Below, piece after piece: positions 1-12,149 of a stretch of DNA of 64,000 nucleotides. The notes under the pieces were generated by a model that was not told the DNA's origin, made no database searches, and saw nothing but the letters and a program-made list of their open reading frames with translations. Within the stretch, counting starts at the first letter, position 1; every line of letters starts with the position of its first letter. The DNA comes from Chionoecetes opilio (lineage: Eukaryota > Arthropoda > Malacostraca > Decapoda > Majidae): positions 1-64,000 of the forward strand of contig JACEEZ010009460.1 of NCBI GenBank assembly GCA_016584305.1, read 5' to 3'. A program made the translations under genes and the position numbers.

Positions 1-430
1 CTTTTGCCTGCCTCCCGGGCCTGCCTCCTCCTCCCTCCTTCCTTCCTCCTTTCCCTTTCCCTTTCCCTTTCCCTTCCTTCCTTCCTTCCTTCCTTCCTTC
101 CTTCCTTTTCCTTTCCCTTTCCCTTTCCCTTTCCTTTCCTTCCCCTTCCTTCCTTCCCTACCTACCTACCTACCTACCACCTACCACCTCCTACCCCTAC
201 CTCCCTACCTACCTACCCCCAACCCCCAACCACCACCAACCCCACCTCCAAACCCCCCAAAACCCCTCCCTACCACCCCACCTCCTACCTACCTCCCTTA
301 CCTACCTACTACCTCCCTCCCTCCTTCCTTTACCTACCGCCTGCCCCTACCACCTCCCCTACCTACCTACCTACCTACCTACCTACCTACCTGCTTACCT
401 ACACCTACCTACCTACCCCCCCCCCCAAAG
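1..430. repeat. Pyrimidine-rich low-complexity tract
   Basis: Runs of CCTT, CCCTTT and CTAC/CTACC repeats that degrade into C-rich sequence. One frame is open only because the C/T-rich strand lacks stop codons. No protein signal is seen. Confidence 0.9.
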
Positions 431-599
431 GGGTGGGCACCGCAAACGAAAACCATTTACGCAAAGCAAATCCGAAACCCCAATCCTTACGTTCCGCAAC
501 CGCAAGTCCCACAAACCAAAACCAAATATGTATTTTTCTTTGCATATATTACAAAAATAGGGGAAAACACTTTGGGTTTTAAAATTTTATATATTTATA

Positions 600-649
600 T
601 AAAACACTTATGGAAACATATATATATATATTTATATATAAAATTATAT

Positions 650-682
<33 letters not shown>
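600..682. repeat. (AT)n microsatellite
   Basis: Imperfect AT/TATA repeats directly abutting the outer end of the gypsy 3' LTR. Confidence 0.85.
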
Positions 683-683
683 T

Positions 684-1330
684 TTACGAACCGAGACAGT
701 GGTTTCTAGAAAAATGGTAGCGAGCTAAAACGCCCGAAACCAAAACAAAAAGGTGTGGAAAGAAGTAGATAACAATAACAATTTAATAATATCAAATAAA
801 TCACCTTGTAAAGGAGAAAAATGATCTTGCTTTTAAAAGCACAACAGAATATAAAGAAAATGCTTATAAAACAAAATGACAAAATTCATAACACAAGATT
901 TTTAAACCTAAGAAAAACACAAAAAAATACAAAGATGAATTTCACCACCGGGTAGTAAACTAAAAATAAAATTATTTGTTGAGTAGAGTCCCCGTGCTAA
1001 TGTTACGGGTTTGGGGTCTTATTTAAAAAGGCACAAAATGGTTTTTACTTATGTTTCCTCGAGAGAGTATAACGCTTCAGCTAATACAGATGACCACAAC
1101 AAAGAAACGGGGTTTAAAAATGCCCCGTTTTTGCCTGGGGCTGCTCACTCAGCTTTGAGTCGAAAAAAACCGGCGAACCCGGATAGTTCGGTGCCTTCCT
1201 TCGTGTTTGATTAGGAAGGAAAATTTTATGGTACTCCAGGCAGTTGTTTTGTGTGTGGGGGTTGTGTTTTGGGGTTGTGGGTGTTGTTTGTTGGGGGCAA
1301 CGTGGATAAGGCGAGGCTTTATACCTCCCC
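684..1330 (-). repeat. 3' LTR of the gypsy element
   Basis: Shares blocks with 6,314-7,212: the agtagataacaa block, the caccttgtaaa block, the gtagagtcccc block and the ggcgaggctt block. On the minus strand it is preceded by a purine run near 1,320-1,335 (ATGGGGGGAGG), a plausible polypurine tract. The expected TGTAGGGCGC start is degraded or lost, so this LTR looks truncated at its 5' edge. Confidence 0.65.
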
Positions 1331-1379
1331 CCATAAGACGCGCCACTGGGAAAATTGGAGCTGGATTGAACTTCAGTGA

Positions 1380-2660
1380 CCTCTTGCGAAGAGGCGTCTG
1401 CAATATTTGCGGTGTTGAGGGGGATAGGGCCCGGTTTTTTGGGGAAAGAAGCCCATGGGAGAAGGTTTGTTTGGGGAAATTGGCCGTTTTAGGAAGGACA
1501 GGGGGTTGTGACAGGAAACTTTTAAAGGTCTTGATTTTCGGAATAAAACTAAAATTTTTTGAAACGCGAACGAGGGCCGGGAGTTCTTTCTCGATGGTGC
1601 TGTCCCGCTTTTGGGGATGTTGAATTTGCTGAGTGGTATGCCAAGGGTGAAGTCCCCTCCCCTCTTGAAAGAGCAGCTCCTAAGGGGGTGTCGCTGGCAT
1701 CTGTTTCAGAGCAAGGTTTGCGAAGTGGGGAGCATGACAGGGGACCCGGGGGCGGAAGTTCTTAAGTTGGTTGAAGCGGCTTGGCAACGCCCCTTTTTGT
1801 ATCACACCCCACTGTGACCGGGTGAGAGGAGGGTAGGGGCCGCGAATTTTGGGACGAATCCCCGGGTGAAACCTGCCATACCAAAAAGCGCGTGGGGCCT
1901 TCCGATATAGGGGCAGGGTACCCCAAAGTGGGAGATGTTGGCCATTTTGGGTCGTACTTGGCCTTGTCCCCCCTCGTGCCCCCAGGTATGTCACCGGGGC
2001 TCGGCTAAAGGGGTCTTGGCCACTTAGGTCAGTTTGCTCCCCGCAGCCGGGTAAACACTTCCCGAGTTTTAGAAGGTGCTGCCCCCAATCTCTGTAAATA
2101 TCAAATGTCCTAAGTAACAGAAACCCCACCAGATCCTGTAAAAAAGTAGTCCATTCCCCTTTTGGGAAGGGTAAAGGGGCATTCCTCATCCCAAAAGGGC
2201 CTGACTCTTTTGGGGAAAAGCCCAAAAGGTGGATGAAGGGCTGATATTTTTTGGGCCTTTTCCGTAAGGGTTTTTTGGTAGTATCCCTTCGTAAGCCCAA
2301 TTTTGTTTATATTGCCCCTTCCCAACCTTGTTGAATCACATTCTTGTAAGGGTGGGGCGTCCCGGGAACAGTCACAGCGTTTACTCTGGGCGGTATCCGT
2401 GCAGAGGCGCATTGTCCTCCTCCTTGGGGACGAAAAACATGGGCGCCCACGGAGACTGGCTGGGAAAGCCACCCCTGCGGGAGTAAAAATCCACCTCTTG
2501 CCTCTGGGGTCACATTTCCGAGGATTAGTGGGTAGGTGGTTACGAAGGGGAAAGGGGTTTTCCTGGGAGAAGCTCGACATCGTGGGAGGTCTGTTACAAA
2601 TTTAGGAGATCCCCAAAGGGACTCTTTATGGTTTAGCATAATGGTGGTTTGTCTCTCCTG
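1380..2660 (-). pseudogene. Gypsy RT and RNase H domains (frameshifted)
   Basis: Read in changing minus frames: an HDVELLPG-like start of RT near 2,600, an SPWASP-like block, a DLTKGYYQ-like block near 2,300, TPFGLF and NAP blocks near 2,200, YLG near 2,020, then a TDASDT motif of RNase H near 1,690 and a YSTIEKE-like region near 1,590. The YLDD catalytic box should fall near 2,115; there the bases encode Y-L followed by residues that are not D-D, so the active site looks damaged or misread. This block lies downstream of integrase on the coding strand, the reverse of the common Ty3/gypsy order. No frame is open across the whole domain. Confidence 0.72.
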
Positions 2661-2829
2661 TGAAGGAAGATGGGTGTTTGGTAATCTCTAGATTCCCAAA
2701 GTATGGTTGGTTTTTTTTTTCACAATCTGTACCTGTTACAAGGGGTGGTATTTTCGGGACAGAAAGGGTGAAAAACTGGCATTGTATTTAAATCGGTATT
2801 TTATTTGTATCAGGTGCAAGGTTTGGTCC

Positions 2830-3880
2830 TCTTGTAAAATTTCAGTAGTTTAATGTAATTAGTGATGCTTTTACGGCGGTCGGGAGTGTTTTGAATAGTT
2901 TTTGTCACTGACCTTTCTTACTGATTTTATAAGGCCATGGTATTTGCTTGTAAGGTAAACCCAAAGACGGGAATGAAAGCGGGACTTGGCACCTTTCTTG
3001 AATTTTCTTACTTTAGCTTTACTATCAAGTGTTTTTTCCTTTACCCCTTTGAGCTTGTTTGAGATTGCTTCGAGAAAGTAGGGGACTTGTCAAGAGTATT
3101 TTTAAGTTTCTAAATTTTTTGAGTGATAGTGACAAGTTTACTGGTGTTGTTTAAAATCTTCTTTGATTACCTTAAGTGGCCCCCTAACCTTAGACCAAAC
3201 ATGTAAAAGGGAGCAACACAGGGACTCGTTGGGTGTCTCCCGTATGGCGAATGGGACAAAGGAAAGGTTTGGGTCCCATTCTTGGTCCTTTTTATACAAA
3301 ATTTGGGGAAATCCCTTTAAAGGGGTCTGGTGACATCTCCCCAAAAGCCCCTTTTGTGTTGAGGATGGTATCCCGTAGATAGAGTCTTTGATTCCAAGCT
3401 CTGCCAAACTGCTGCAAAGAGACCGCTCTGAATTTGTGCCGCGGCCCTTTTGAATTTCCCTAGGTTGCCAAGTGTAACAGTTAGTGATTTTTTGACACAA
3501 TTGTTTGGCTGTAATGTTTTTAAGGGGGAAAAGCCTCAGGGAACGGGGGGTTTGGAACATAATAGTGAGGATGTATTGGTTCCCTCTCCTAGTTTTGGGC
3601 AAGGGGCCCAACGATTCATGAGGATCTTTTAAAAGTTCCTCGGCACTTGGTAGGTTGGAGTGGGTACTGAAAATATTTTGGTTGGGTTTTCCCCATATCT
3701 GGCAGTGTGACAAAATTTATCATTATTATTTTTTTTTTTTAACCTGGCCAAAAATCATTGAGTATTTTGACACAATTTTCTTAATTCCTATTGCCGGGTT
3801 TTTCTCCCTGAGCGATCTCCATGATTGGCTCTCTCAAGTTTATTGGCAATACAATTTGTGAACTTCAGCCCAAATGGCAT
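2830..3880 (-). pseudogene. Gypsy integrase: HHCC region, core, GPY/F domain
   Basis: A 191-residue open stretch (3,138-3,713) holds a zinc-finger end (CQIWGKPNQ), then GPLPKTRRGNQYILTIM, then a PREIQ box and an LAELGI box, ending in VRGPLKVIKE. These are characteristic Ty3/gypsy integrase core blocks. Upstream, at 3,770-3,880, frameshifted LREPIMEIA and FWPG blocks represent the HHCC finger. Downstream, at 2,830-3,060, SKAKVRKFKKG, KYHG and VSDKNY blocks are the C-terminal GPY/F-type domain. Sequence runs straight on into RT blocks with no LTR or terminal repeat between, supporting one continuous pol with integrase first. Confidence 0.78.
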
Positions 3881-3889
3881 CATCAAAAG

Positions 3890-4640
3890 TTATGCATTTG
3901 AATCCTCATAGAAATTTGTCCTGGGATAGAAAAAAAGGGGAATGAGTGATCGATCTTTTGGAAAGGTTCTGGCAGGTACCGAGACAGAGTACCATCGTCT
4001 CGTTGACCTCGCAAGTAGTTGTTCAGAGAATACCTTGCCAAACTTCGTTAGGCGTATAGGGGTTTTGACAAGGGCTGAGGGGGTATTTGACGTTCTTTTG
4101 GACTGGGCCGGGTAACGGCAAGTTAGGAAAAAGATTTTTGGGTGCTCCTTTTCCATGTGACTTTGGGGTTGTATGGTAATGGTGGTTTTTTATTGACAAA
4201 GGGGGGAATGACTAACTCACCAGCCCAAACGTTAGCTAACAGGAAATTAGTTGAGGAAAGGGGAAAGCTTGTCCCCCACTACACAAGGTTTCTACTCCCT
4301 AACAAACGGACAATCAATACCCCTAGCCAAAGGACGGGGAAATCTGGTGAAAAACCTTGGGTACACCTTCTCCCCGTATACTTCCGTTCACTTCTGGAAG
4401 TGCAGATTTTTGAGGATTGATTGGGGGAAAGCATACCCCCATAAACTGGGGAAAGGGGGCTCCTCAGGTCAAATCGAGGGGGACAGTACCTGTGACCCAA
4501 GGGTTTTTAAAGGAAACAGTAAAAAAAAGGGAGTGGAATTATTGTGTTCACCGAACAAATGGTTTGAAAGTGCCCATTTTACTACTTACACCAGGGTCAG
4601 GACAGTTTTTTTATGAGGGGGCCATTTTCTTTCAGAAATA
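3890..4640 (-). pseudogene. Gypsy protease region and linker to integrase
   Basis: Minus-strand text near 4,500-4,640 resembles the region around a retrotransposon aspartic protease (VTGTVPLDL block), but a clear DTGA motif is not readable. From 4,156 to 3,890 an 88-residue open stretch holds a TCRYPAQSKRTSNT block and an RGQRDDGTL-like block in a neighbouring frame; both are typical of the segment between protease and integrase in Gmr1-like elements. No RT blocks are found here, which is the key point for domain order. Confidence 0.5.
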
Positions 4641-4679
4641 GCAAACACACTTGGCTTGGAACCATATCTACAGACTTAC

Positions 4680-5480
4680 CACCTTTTCATAAATTGCACC
4701 CGAACTTACAATGGACGAGCCTTTCCTTCTCTCCCGAGGGTACAGGGCATGTACTAAGGAAAAGACATTTTGCTATTTTAGCGCTTTGAGAGTTTGTCCA
4801 TCCTTGTCCCGTAAGTGCAACATGATTTAGTAGGATATTTTCGTTTAAATTCCTCCGTGCTACGAGATTTTCCAGATCGTCATAAGTGGTGACTGATGCA
4901 GACTTTAGCCCCGTTTTTTTTAAGGGGTCTGAATTTTTCTGAGGGAATTCTAGGGAAGTTGACCGTATTTTTGTTCATGTTGCGGAGTTTGTCGGTATCT
5001 TTCTGTGGTGACCGCGAAGTGTAATATAGCATCTTTAAATACACTAATCGGGATTATCCTGCACAAATGTCTAAAAAGATAAAGCCTTTTCCCTTAAATT
5101 TTGGCTTTTACAACCAGTCCCAAACCCCTTTAGGTACCTGAAAATCGTGGGAGAGGGTTCGAAATCTCTAAAGAAAACTTCAGGGTCGTAAACAGGAAAA
5201 TGAGGTAAAAAAAGGGCAAAATTTTTGTTAATTGTAATTTTTTTTGGAGTTTTTAGTGGCGTGACCTTTATTCGCGATCGAACTTTTAACTGTGTTCTCT
5301 ATCATGTTCTTTTTCTGCTCTTTCCCTCTTGTATTTGTAATGGTATTCGCGTTTTGAGAACTTTTTCTTCTCTTTCACGTTCTCTTTTACGTTCTTTTTC
5401 TTCTCTTTTACGCTCTTTTTTTTCTCATCATGTTCTTTTTCTGCTCTTTCATAGTCTAACTTTATTTTTAATGCCTGCAT
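4680..5480 (-). pseudogene. Gypsy gag
   Basis: The most readable part is 5,286-5,480, a 64-residue highly charged K/E/R segment likely to form a coiled coil, as in gag N-termini of related elements. Further along (5,030-4,900) an ERYRQ block and a FRNMNKNTVNF-like block occur across frameshifts, matching the gag core that carries a Y-R-Q-x-F box in this class. A CCHC knuckle was not found, perhaps because of indels. Confidence 0.5.
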
Positions 5481-5527
5481 TTTTTACTTTTTCTCACTTC
5501 TAGGAGAAGTACAGTGTCTGAAAACCT

Positions 5528-6291
5528 CTAGAAGTGGTGGTTTTCTGCTGAGGTCATTATTGGTTCTACCGATGAGTTAATATGAGTGTCATTAAGTGTT
5601 CCTTTTTTGTACATAGTGAACTGGGGTGCCCAAATTAGCGGCAAAATACTTTGGGGATCTTTAGTAACCTTGCGCTTTAATTCTTCCGAGGGATTTCCGA
5701 CAACTCTTTTCCCCATCAAACCCCATGATTAAGTTAAAACAAAATTAAAACCACAATAGGTTAGAAAAGAGTGCCAAGGGGGTATTTCAGGAAATCACTC
5801 GAGCTATTCTGAACTACCCTGACTAGTTTGATAGGGGATACCCTGGATGTATCACTTCGAAGGATATAACGAGCCAGTGGAAAGACCAAGAATCATACCC
5901 ACAATACGCCACAAGATCTGGGATAAGTACTCAAATTTTGGTTTTGAACTGGTCAAGTTTAAAAATCGAGGGGTTTAAAATAGATTTGGCATCGCTGGTT
6001 CCTGAAAAGATGAGTCTATAGCTTAGGGGGGGAGGAAGTTCCTACTTGGAAAATATCAAACAGAGCAATAAGGGAATTTAAGCAGTGGACGAAATGGAAA
6101 AAGCCTCTACACCGGCCTTCGTGTATGATTTTTAAAGGGGCCCGCTATCCAAAGCTCAATCATGTAGCACACTAAAGTAAAAACCCCCAACATAACACAG
6201 TAACTCTCACAACAAAAAAAATACCCCGGGGGGAAACCAGAAAAAATGAAATCACTGAAGTGAGATTAAGAAAAAAAACCCTAAAGGTTTT
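5528..6291. other. Gypsy leader / gag 5' region, unassigned
   Basis: Lies between the primer-binding site and the recognisable part of gag. A 63-residue minus-strand open stretch (5,528-5,719) may be the gag N-terminus, but I do not recognise it. The rest shows no motif. Confidence 0.35.
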
Positions 6292-6313
6292 ACATCCCGG
6301 ACAGGCCCCCAAC
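6292..6313 (-). promoter_or_regulatory. Primer-binding site / leader of gypsy element
   Basis: On the minus strand the sequence immediately after the LTR end (CGTAACA) is GTTGGGGGCCTGTCCGGGAT. It resembles the TGGGGGCTCGTCCGGGAT leader common in Ty3/gypsy elements. It fixes the LTR boundary and the element's direction. Confidence 0.65.
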
Positions 6314-6898
6314 TGTTACGAGCGAACGTGAGTTTCTAGAGGGAAAGAGTAGCGAGACTGAAACGCCCCAAAACCCTAACAAAAAGTGAGGAAAAAAGTA
6401 GATAACAAAAACAATTTAAAAATATCAATAAACACCTTGTAAAAAAGGAGTAAAAAGATCTTGCTTTTGAAGCCAAACAGAGTGACTAAAGAAAATGTTT
6501 TTATAACTAAATGACCAAAAGTCATAACACAAAATATTAACCCTAGAGAAAAACACAAAAAGAATACTAAGATCTTTCCCACCAGGTAGTAAGCTAAAAA
6601 TAATAAAGTGAGTTTATTGAGTAGAGTCCCCGGTCTAAGTTGACTGGGGGGTACTTACTTAAAAGGGCCAAAATGGTGTTACGCTATTTCCTCAAGAGTA
6701 AAACGCTTTGCTATATCAGATGACTCCTAACAAAAGAAAAAGAGGGTTTTTAAAAGCCCTCGTATTTTTCCTGGGGCTGCTTCACTCGCTTTGAGTCGAA
6801 AAAAAACCGCGAGATCCCGGAGTATTCCGGGCCTTCCTTCGTGTTGATTGAGGAAGGGGGTTTTGTGGTACTCCCCGGGAGTGTGTGGGTTTTGTGGT

Positions 6899-6938
<40 letters not shown>

Positions 6939-7212
6939 ACACAGGGGGAGGATAGGCGAGCTTATGATAAATATATATATATATAATATAATATATAATA
7001 TATATAAAATATATATATATATATAAAATATATAATATATTAATATATATATTATATATATATATATATATTATATATATAAATATATATATATAATATA
7101 TATATATTATATATATTAAATTTTATTATATATATTATATATATATATATATATATAAAATATATATATAAAATATTAGTATTTTTTTTACATACTTACC
7201 CCTAGCGCCCCA
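6314..7212 (-). repeat. 5' LTR of the gypsy element
   Basis: On the minus strand it starts near GGGGCGCTAGG (7,212) and ends in CGTAACA at 6,314. It contains a (GT)n tract (6,897-6,938) and a long (AT)n tract (6,967-7,180) that lengthen it beyond the 3' copy. Confidence 0.65.
6897..7180. repeat. (GT)n and (AT)n microsatellites inside the LTR
   Basis: About 20 GT units, a short unique spacer, then around 200 bp of imperfect AT/ATAA repeats. Confidence 0.9.
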
Positions 7213-7229
7213 CGATTTTATTTATAGAC

Positions 7230-7765
7230 GCTATTTAGTGTCCCGCCCTCCAACCAAAAGAGTAAGACGGGGACCACAAGCGACTTGAAGATCCGGACTT
7301 TGTACTCCTGCACAGGTACTACCGACATGGCCAAATACTCGTGCTGTAATATTCGTGCCAAATACTCGTAGGTACTGTTTCATCTAATAAGCCTCCAGAC
7401 ACCTGGACCTTGGTCTTGAGCCAGGATACCTCAAGTCCCAAAGGCTTTGCCTCCTCGTGCAGCGCCTCGAGAGCCATCACCAGGACCTCCAGCGACTCAG
7501 CAAAGATTACTGCATCATCGGCAAAAACAAGATCAGTCATCTTGGTGTTGTCGAGGGATGCTCCACAATCACTTTGATTTACAACTTTGTCCAATACCCA
7601 GTCCATACAAATGTTGAAAAGTGATGGGGCAAGGACGCAACCTTGCCTCACTCATGTATTAACAGGAAAGAAGCTGGATACACCTCCCCCACACTTCACA
7701 GCACTCTCAGTCCCAGACAGAAAACAGGATTGCTGTGGCCATAAAAAAATCCATTTGATCAAAAA
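7230..7765 (-). pseudogene. RTE-like non-LTR reverse transcriptase fragment
   Basis: A minus-strand open stretch of 110 residues (7,319-7,651) starts MRQGCVLAPSLFN, contains the catalytic FADDAVIFAE box and ends in a KTKVQVSGGLLDE block. These are RT domain blocks 4-6 of an RTE-like family also present at 9,310-9,780, 10,985-12,110 and 26,455-27,590. Frameshifted extensions on both sides add the SSFFPVNT block (7,660-7,680) and the IRIFKSL-like block (7,280-7,310). Both ends are truncated. Confidence 0.8.
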
Positions 7766-7789
7766 GGAAGAGTCACTGGTGGCCAAGCA

Positions 7790-8000
7790 GCGTTCTCTGG
7801 ACGGTGCGCGTAGCCGCGCAGGAATCGTGTTCAAAATGGAGAGTTTACGGACATATTTGCGTTTTCGGAAGTGCTTCCGCAAACGCAAATCCGCAACATT
7901 TACACTTCCGCAAAACCGCAAACGAATATGGACTTTCGCAATTCGCGGAGTTTTTGGTTTGGGGGAAGTGTTGCGGAAATGCCCACCTCTGCCACCCCCT
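7790..8000. repeat. TTGCG/CGCAA-rich inverted-repeat element fragment
   Basis: Contains facing GCGTTT..GGAAG and CTTCCGCAAACGC blocks, so it can fold back. A related copy is at 9,840-10,050, and a short similar block at 435-515. Looks like a non-autonomous DNA transposon; class not assigned. Confidence 0.5.
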
Positions 8001-8159
8001 GCCTGCCTGCCTCCCCAACCCCCCCGCAGTGTTATTGATTGCCCGGCGTGTGTGGTGGGGCTGCCCAAGCCGTCACCCAAAGACCTGCCGCGTGCATGGG
8101 ATGTGTTGTGTGTTGGGTGTTCCTCGTTGTCGTGTAAATTCATGTCCAATACTAAGGAT

Positions 8160-8410
8160 GTATGAAAAACAAGCGATTTAATGGGATTTGGTAATGAAAA
8201 ATGAGCGCTTTAATGAGGGATTTGGTAATGAAAATGAGCTTTAATGAGGGAAATTTGGTAATGAAAATGAGCTTTAATGAGGATTTGTAATGAAAAATGA
8301 GGGTTTTAAAGAGGGATTTGGGAAAGAAAAAAGAGCGTTTAATAATTTGGTAAAAATGAGTTTTGGGGGATTTTTTTAAAGAAAAAGAGGGTTTTGGAAA
8401 AATACCTTTA
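8160..8410. repeat. Short tandem repeat, about 28-bp unit
   Basis: Repeats of a TTAATGAGGGATTTGGTAAT-type unit, roughly nine decaying copies. Confidence 0.8.
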
Positions 8411-8439
8411 ATGGGGTTTATGTACATACACAAGATAAT

Positions 8440-9138
<699 letters not shown>

Positions 9139-9309
9139 TATGTTATAGTTCATAATTGTATCTTCCAGCATGTGACCACTCACTCAATATATCAACTTAA
9201 GTGCACAGAAAACTACACTCGAAATTATATTGCATTTATAAGGCATATCAGACCTTAAATAGATCCTCATTCAGAGTGTTCTGGTAATAGTTTATTCTGA
9301 GCAGGTCCA

Positions 9310-9780
9310 TGTCAAGCTTTTTTGACTTTTTTGACGTGACCCACCGTCTTATGGACTGCACTACCAAGATGTAAAAAAACTTTCCAAAAGCTCAATGTCC
9401 TCGCCGCCACGCATATGAACAGACTGTACTGTTTGCATCTAGTAAGCCTCCAAACACCTAGGACCTTGGTCATTGGGCCAGGAGACCTCAAGTCCAAAGG
9501 CTTTGCCTCCTCGTGCAGCGCCTCGAGAGCCCATCACCAGGACCTCCAGAACCTCAGCAAAGATTACTGCATCATCGGCAAAAACAAAGATCAGTGATCT
9601 TGGTTGTTGCCGTGTGATGCTCCAAATCATACAATCTACTACAACTTTGCCCATACCCAGCTCAATACAAGTGTTGAAAACAGTGATGGGGGCAAGGAAC
9701 GCACATGGCCTCACTCCTATAGAACAGAAAGAAGCTGGATACAACACTCCCCCACACTTCACAGCCCTCCAGTCCCAGAT
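9310..9780 (-). pseudogene. RTE-like RT fragment (duplicate of 7,230-7,765)
   Basis: The minus strand holds an FVFADDAVIFAE box (9,560-9,600), a KAFGLEVSW block and, after a frameshift, an SFWKVFLHLGSAVH block (9,350-9,400). Flanks also match those of the 7.2-8.0 kb copy, so the LTR fragment, the RT fragment and the TTGCG element were duplicated together at a spacing of about 1.9-2.1 kb. Confidence 0.7.
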
Positions 9781-9839
9781 ACAGGATTGCTGTGGCCATC
9801 AAAAGTGCATTTATCAAAGAGGGAGAGTCACTGGTGGGC

Positions 9840-10100
9840 AAGCAGCGTTCTCTGGACGGTGCGCGTAGTGCGCAGGAATCGTGTTCAAAATTGAGAGTTT
9901 GCGGACATTATTTGCTGTTTGCGAAGTGATTCGCAAACGCAAATCCGCAAACATTACACTTCGCCAAATCCGCTAAACGAATTCGTGACTTCCGCAATTT
10001 GCGGGAAGTTGCGGTTTGCCCGGAAGTGTTTGCGGAAAGTGGGCAGTGCCACCTCTGGGTTTCTGTGTGTGGTGTGTGTGTGTTTAGTGTGTGTGTTTGT

Positions 10101-10132
<32 letters not shown>

Positions 10133-10195
10133 GGTGTGTGTGTGTGTGTGTGGGGTGTGTGTGTGTGTGTGTGTGTGTGCGTATCTGTGTGTGCG
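9840..10195. repeat. TTGCG/CGCAA element copy followed by (GT)n
   Basis: 9,840-10,050 matches 7,790-8,000. 10,060-10,190 is an interrupted GT tract. Confidence 0.6.
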
Positions 10196-10402
10196 CGCCG
10201 CGCGCTATCGTGGAGAGGGTTTGCCAAGGGATTACCTGATGAAGGAGTCTCACCGGTGACCTGACATGTTTTTTTTGTCTCTTCCTTCAACTCAAAAAAA
10301 GTGAATTGAAATATTTAATATATGGATTATAACGGGACCGTGAATGTTTTGATGGCTTGTTGAAAGAAGTGCCACATTATTTCCTGTACTCATTAAATGT
10401 AG

Positions 10403-10403
<1 letters not shown>

Positions 10404-10444
<41 letters not shown>

Positions 10445-10930
10445 GAGAGAGAGAGAGAGAGAAGAGGAGAGAGAGAGGAGGAGAGAATGAGAGAGAGAGA
10501 GAGGAGGAGAGAGAGAGAGCGAATTAGCAGCAGTCTCCCTCCACCCTCTTAACTTATTCTCCAAAAGGCATACCACCCGCCCACCATCCTACCAAGCCAA
10601 TCCTCAGGGTTTAGGGGGATCAGGAAGGCGTGGGCTTTTTTCCGCCTTCCAACAGGGTAGTTCTATATAATGTAGTAAGTACAGTAGTAGTAATAGTAGT
10701 AATAGTAGTAATAGTAATAGAGTAGTAGTAGAAGTAGTTAGTGTGCAGTAGTAGTAGAATTAGTAATAGTAGTAATCGTAATAGAGTTTAGGCGTAGAAG
10801 AGAGTAGTGGTAATAGTAGTAGTAGTAGTAGGTAGTAGTAGAAGTAGTAGTAAGAGTAGCAGTTGTAATAGTAGTAGTAGTAGTCATAGTAGTAGTAGTA
10901 GTAGTAGTAATAATAGTAATAGTAGTTAGT
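10404..10930. repeat. (GA)n then (TAG)n microsatellites, copy A
   Basis: 10,404-10,520 GA-rich; 10,660-10,930 TAG/TAA trinucleotides. Matched in copy B at 25,914-26,008 and 26,150-26,410. Confidence 0.9.
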
Positions 10931-10984
10931 AAGATAGATAAGATTTTCATCCTATATAGACACTTTCGACACATCCGACGGGGA

Positions 10985-12110
10985 TGCTTGCAGCCTATGC
11001 TGATTCAAGAAGGCCGTTTGACTCCCAGGCATCGAAGTCACTCTGGGCTATCTGCGAGTTCGAGGATTTCCTGCAAGGCGATTGTTTGATAAAACTGGGT
11101 CTGATTCTGGGACTGAGAGTGCTGGAAGTGTGTGGGGCCCGGCAGGTGTATCCAGCTTTTCCTGTGAATACCAGGAGGAGGCCAAGGGTGGCGTCCTTGG
11201 CCCCATCACTTTCAACGATTGTATGGACTGGGTATTGGAAAAGGTTGTAGATCAAAGTGATTGTGAAGCATCCCGGCGGCAACACCAGATCACTGATATT
11301 GTTTTTGCCGATGATGCAGTAATCTTTGCTGAGTCGCTTTTGGAGGCATGAGGTGATGGCTCTCGAGGCGCTGCACGAGGAGGCAAAGCTTTGGACTGAG
11401 GGTTCTGGCTCAAGACCAAGTCCAGGTGTGGAGACTTACTTAGATGAAAGCAGTACAGTATGTTCATGCGTGGGGCGAGGACATTGAGATCTTGGAAAGT
11501 TTTACATACTTGTGTTACCGCAAGTCCCATTAATGACGGCGGTCAAGTCAAGAAGTCTTACGGCGGATGGCATAGCCCACGGTGTTATGGATCGCTCAGG
11601 CGGGAGTATTTGGCGTTGTCGGTACCTTGCAGAAGGACAAGAGATCCGGATCTTCAAGGTCGCTGTGATTCCGTTTTACTCTATGTGTGAGACATGGACA
11701 CTAAATAGTGACTGAAGAGACGACAATGCCTTTGGTAATAAGTGTCTTAGCAGAATCATGGGGGTACGCTGGGATGATTACGTGTCAAATAGCGATTGCA
11801 CCGTGAGACTGAATCGAGGCCTATCCTGCATAGTCCGTCAGACGCCAACTTCGGCTATATGGGCATGTGGCACGCTACCCTGAAAAACGATCCTCCCATC
11901 GGGTTGTATTCGGTAAGAAGAAATGCGGCGGGGAGGAGGCAAGGGGGCGCCCACAAGGCTCTGCTGCTGCAAGTTGATGTTTCTTGTCGAGAGCTGCTTG
12001 GTACGGGAAAGGAGCCTGCATGGGAAACCGCGCGTGGTGACCCCGGGGAGTGGCGTCGTAGGGTGGGACGAGGCGACGCCGCCCCCCGGTATGCCCAATG
12101 ATTGATTGAT
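10985..12110 (+). pseudogene. RTE-like RT, copy A (frameshifted)
   Basis: Same element as 26,455-27,590. Visible blocks: MLAAYAD (10,985), DIVFADDAVIFAES (11,295-11,335), SLRREYLAL-type block (11,600), VSCRELLGTGKEPAWE (11,980-12,030) and a terminal PNDxLID with a TGATTGAT tail near 12,100. Frequent indels split it into short open stretches. Confidence 0.8.
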
Positions 12111-12149
12111 AGACACTTGCAAGTACCAAACTACAAGGTACGGCAGGGC

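Larger units (their letters stand above)
684..7212 (-). mobile_element. Ty3/gypsy-type LTR retrotransposon, Gmr1-like domain order
   Basis: About 6.5 kb, transcribed on the minus strand. Seen: related LTR sequence at both ends (6,314-7,212 upstream, about 684-1,330 downstream), a primer-binding/leader region just inside the upstream LTR, and recognisable but heavily frameshifted gag, protease, integrase, RT and RNase H segments, in that order when read on the minus strand. Known: most Ty3/gypsy elements have RT-RNase H before integrase; the Gmr1 group has integrase first. Inference: a Gmr1-like element. Frameshifts are spread through all domains, usually in homopolymers, so element decay and poor base calling cannot be separated here. 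Confidence 0.8.

Noticed and set aside
4..582. 192-codon Pro/Ser/Leu/Tyr-rich frame
   Set aside because: Translation of CCTT and CTAC simple repeats.
3138..7212. Two nested gypsy elements instead of one with unusual domain order
   Set aside because: No LTR, TIR or target duplication between integrase and RT; the integrase C-terminus runs directly into the RT N-terminus. Kept only as the alternative to test.
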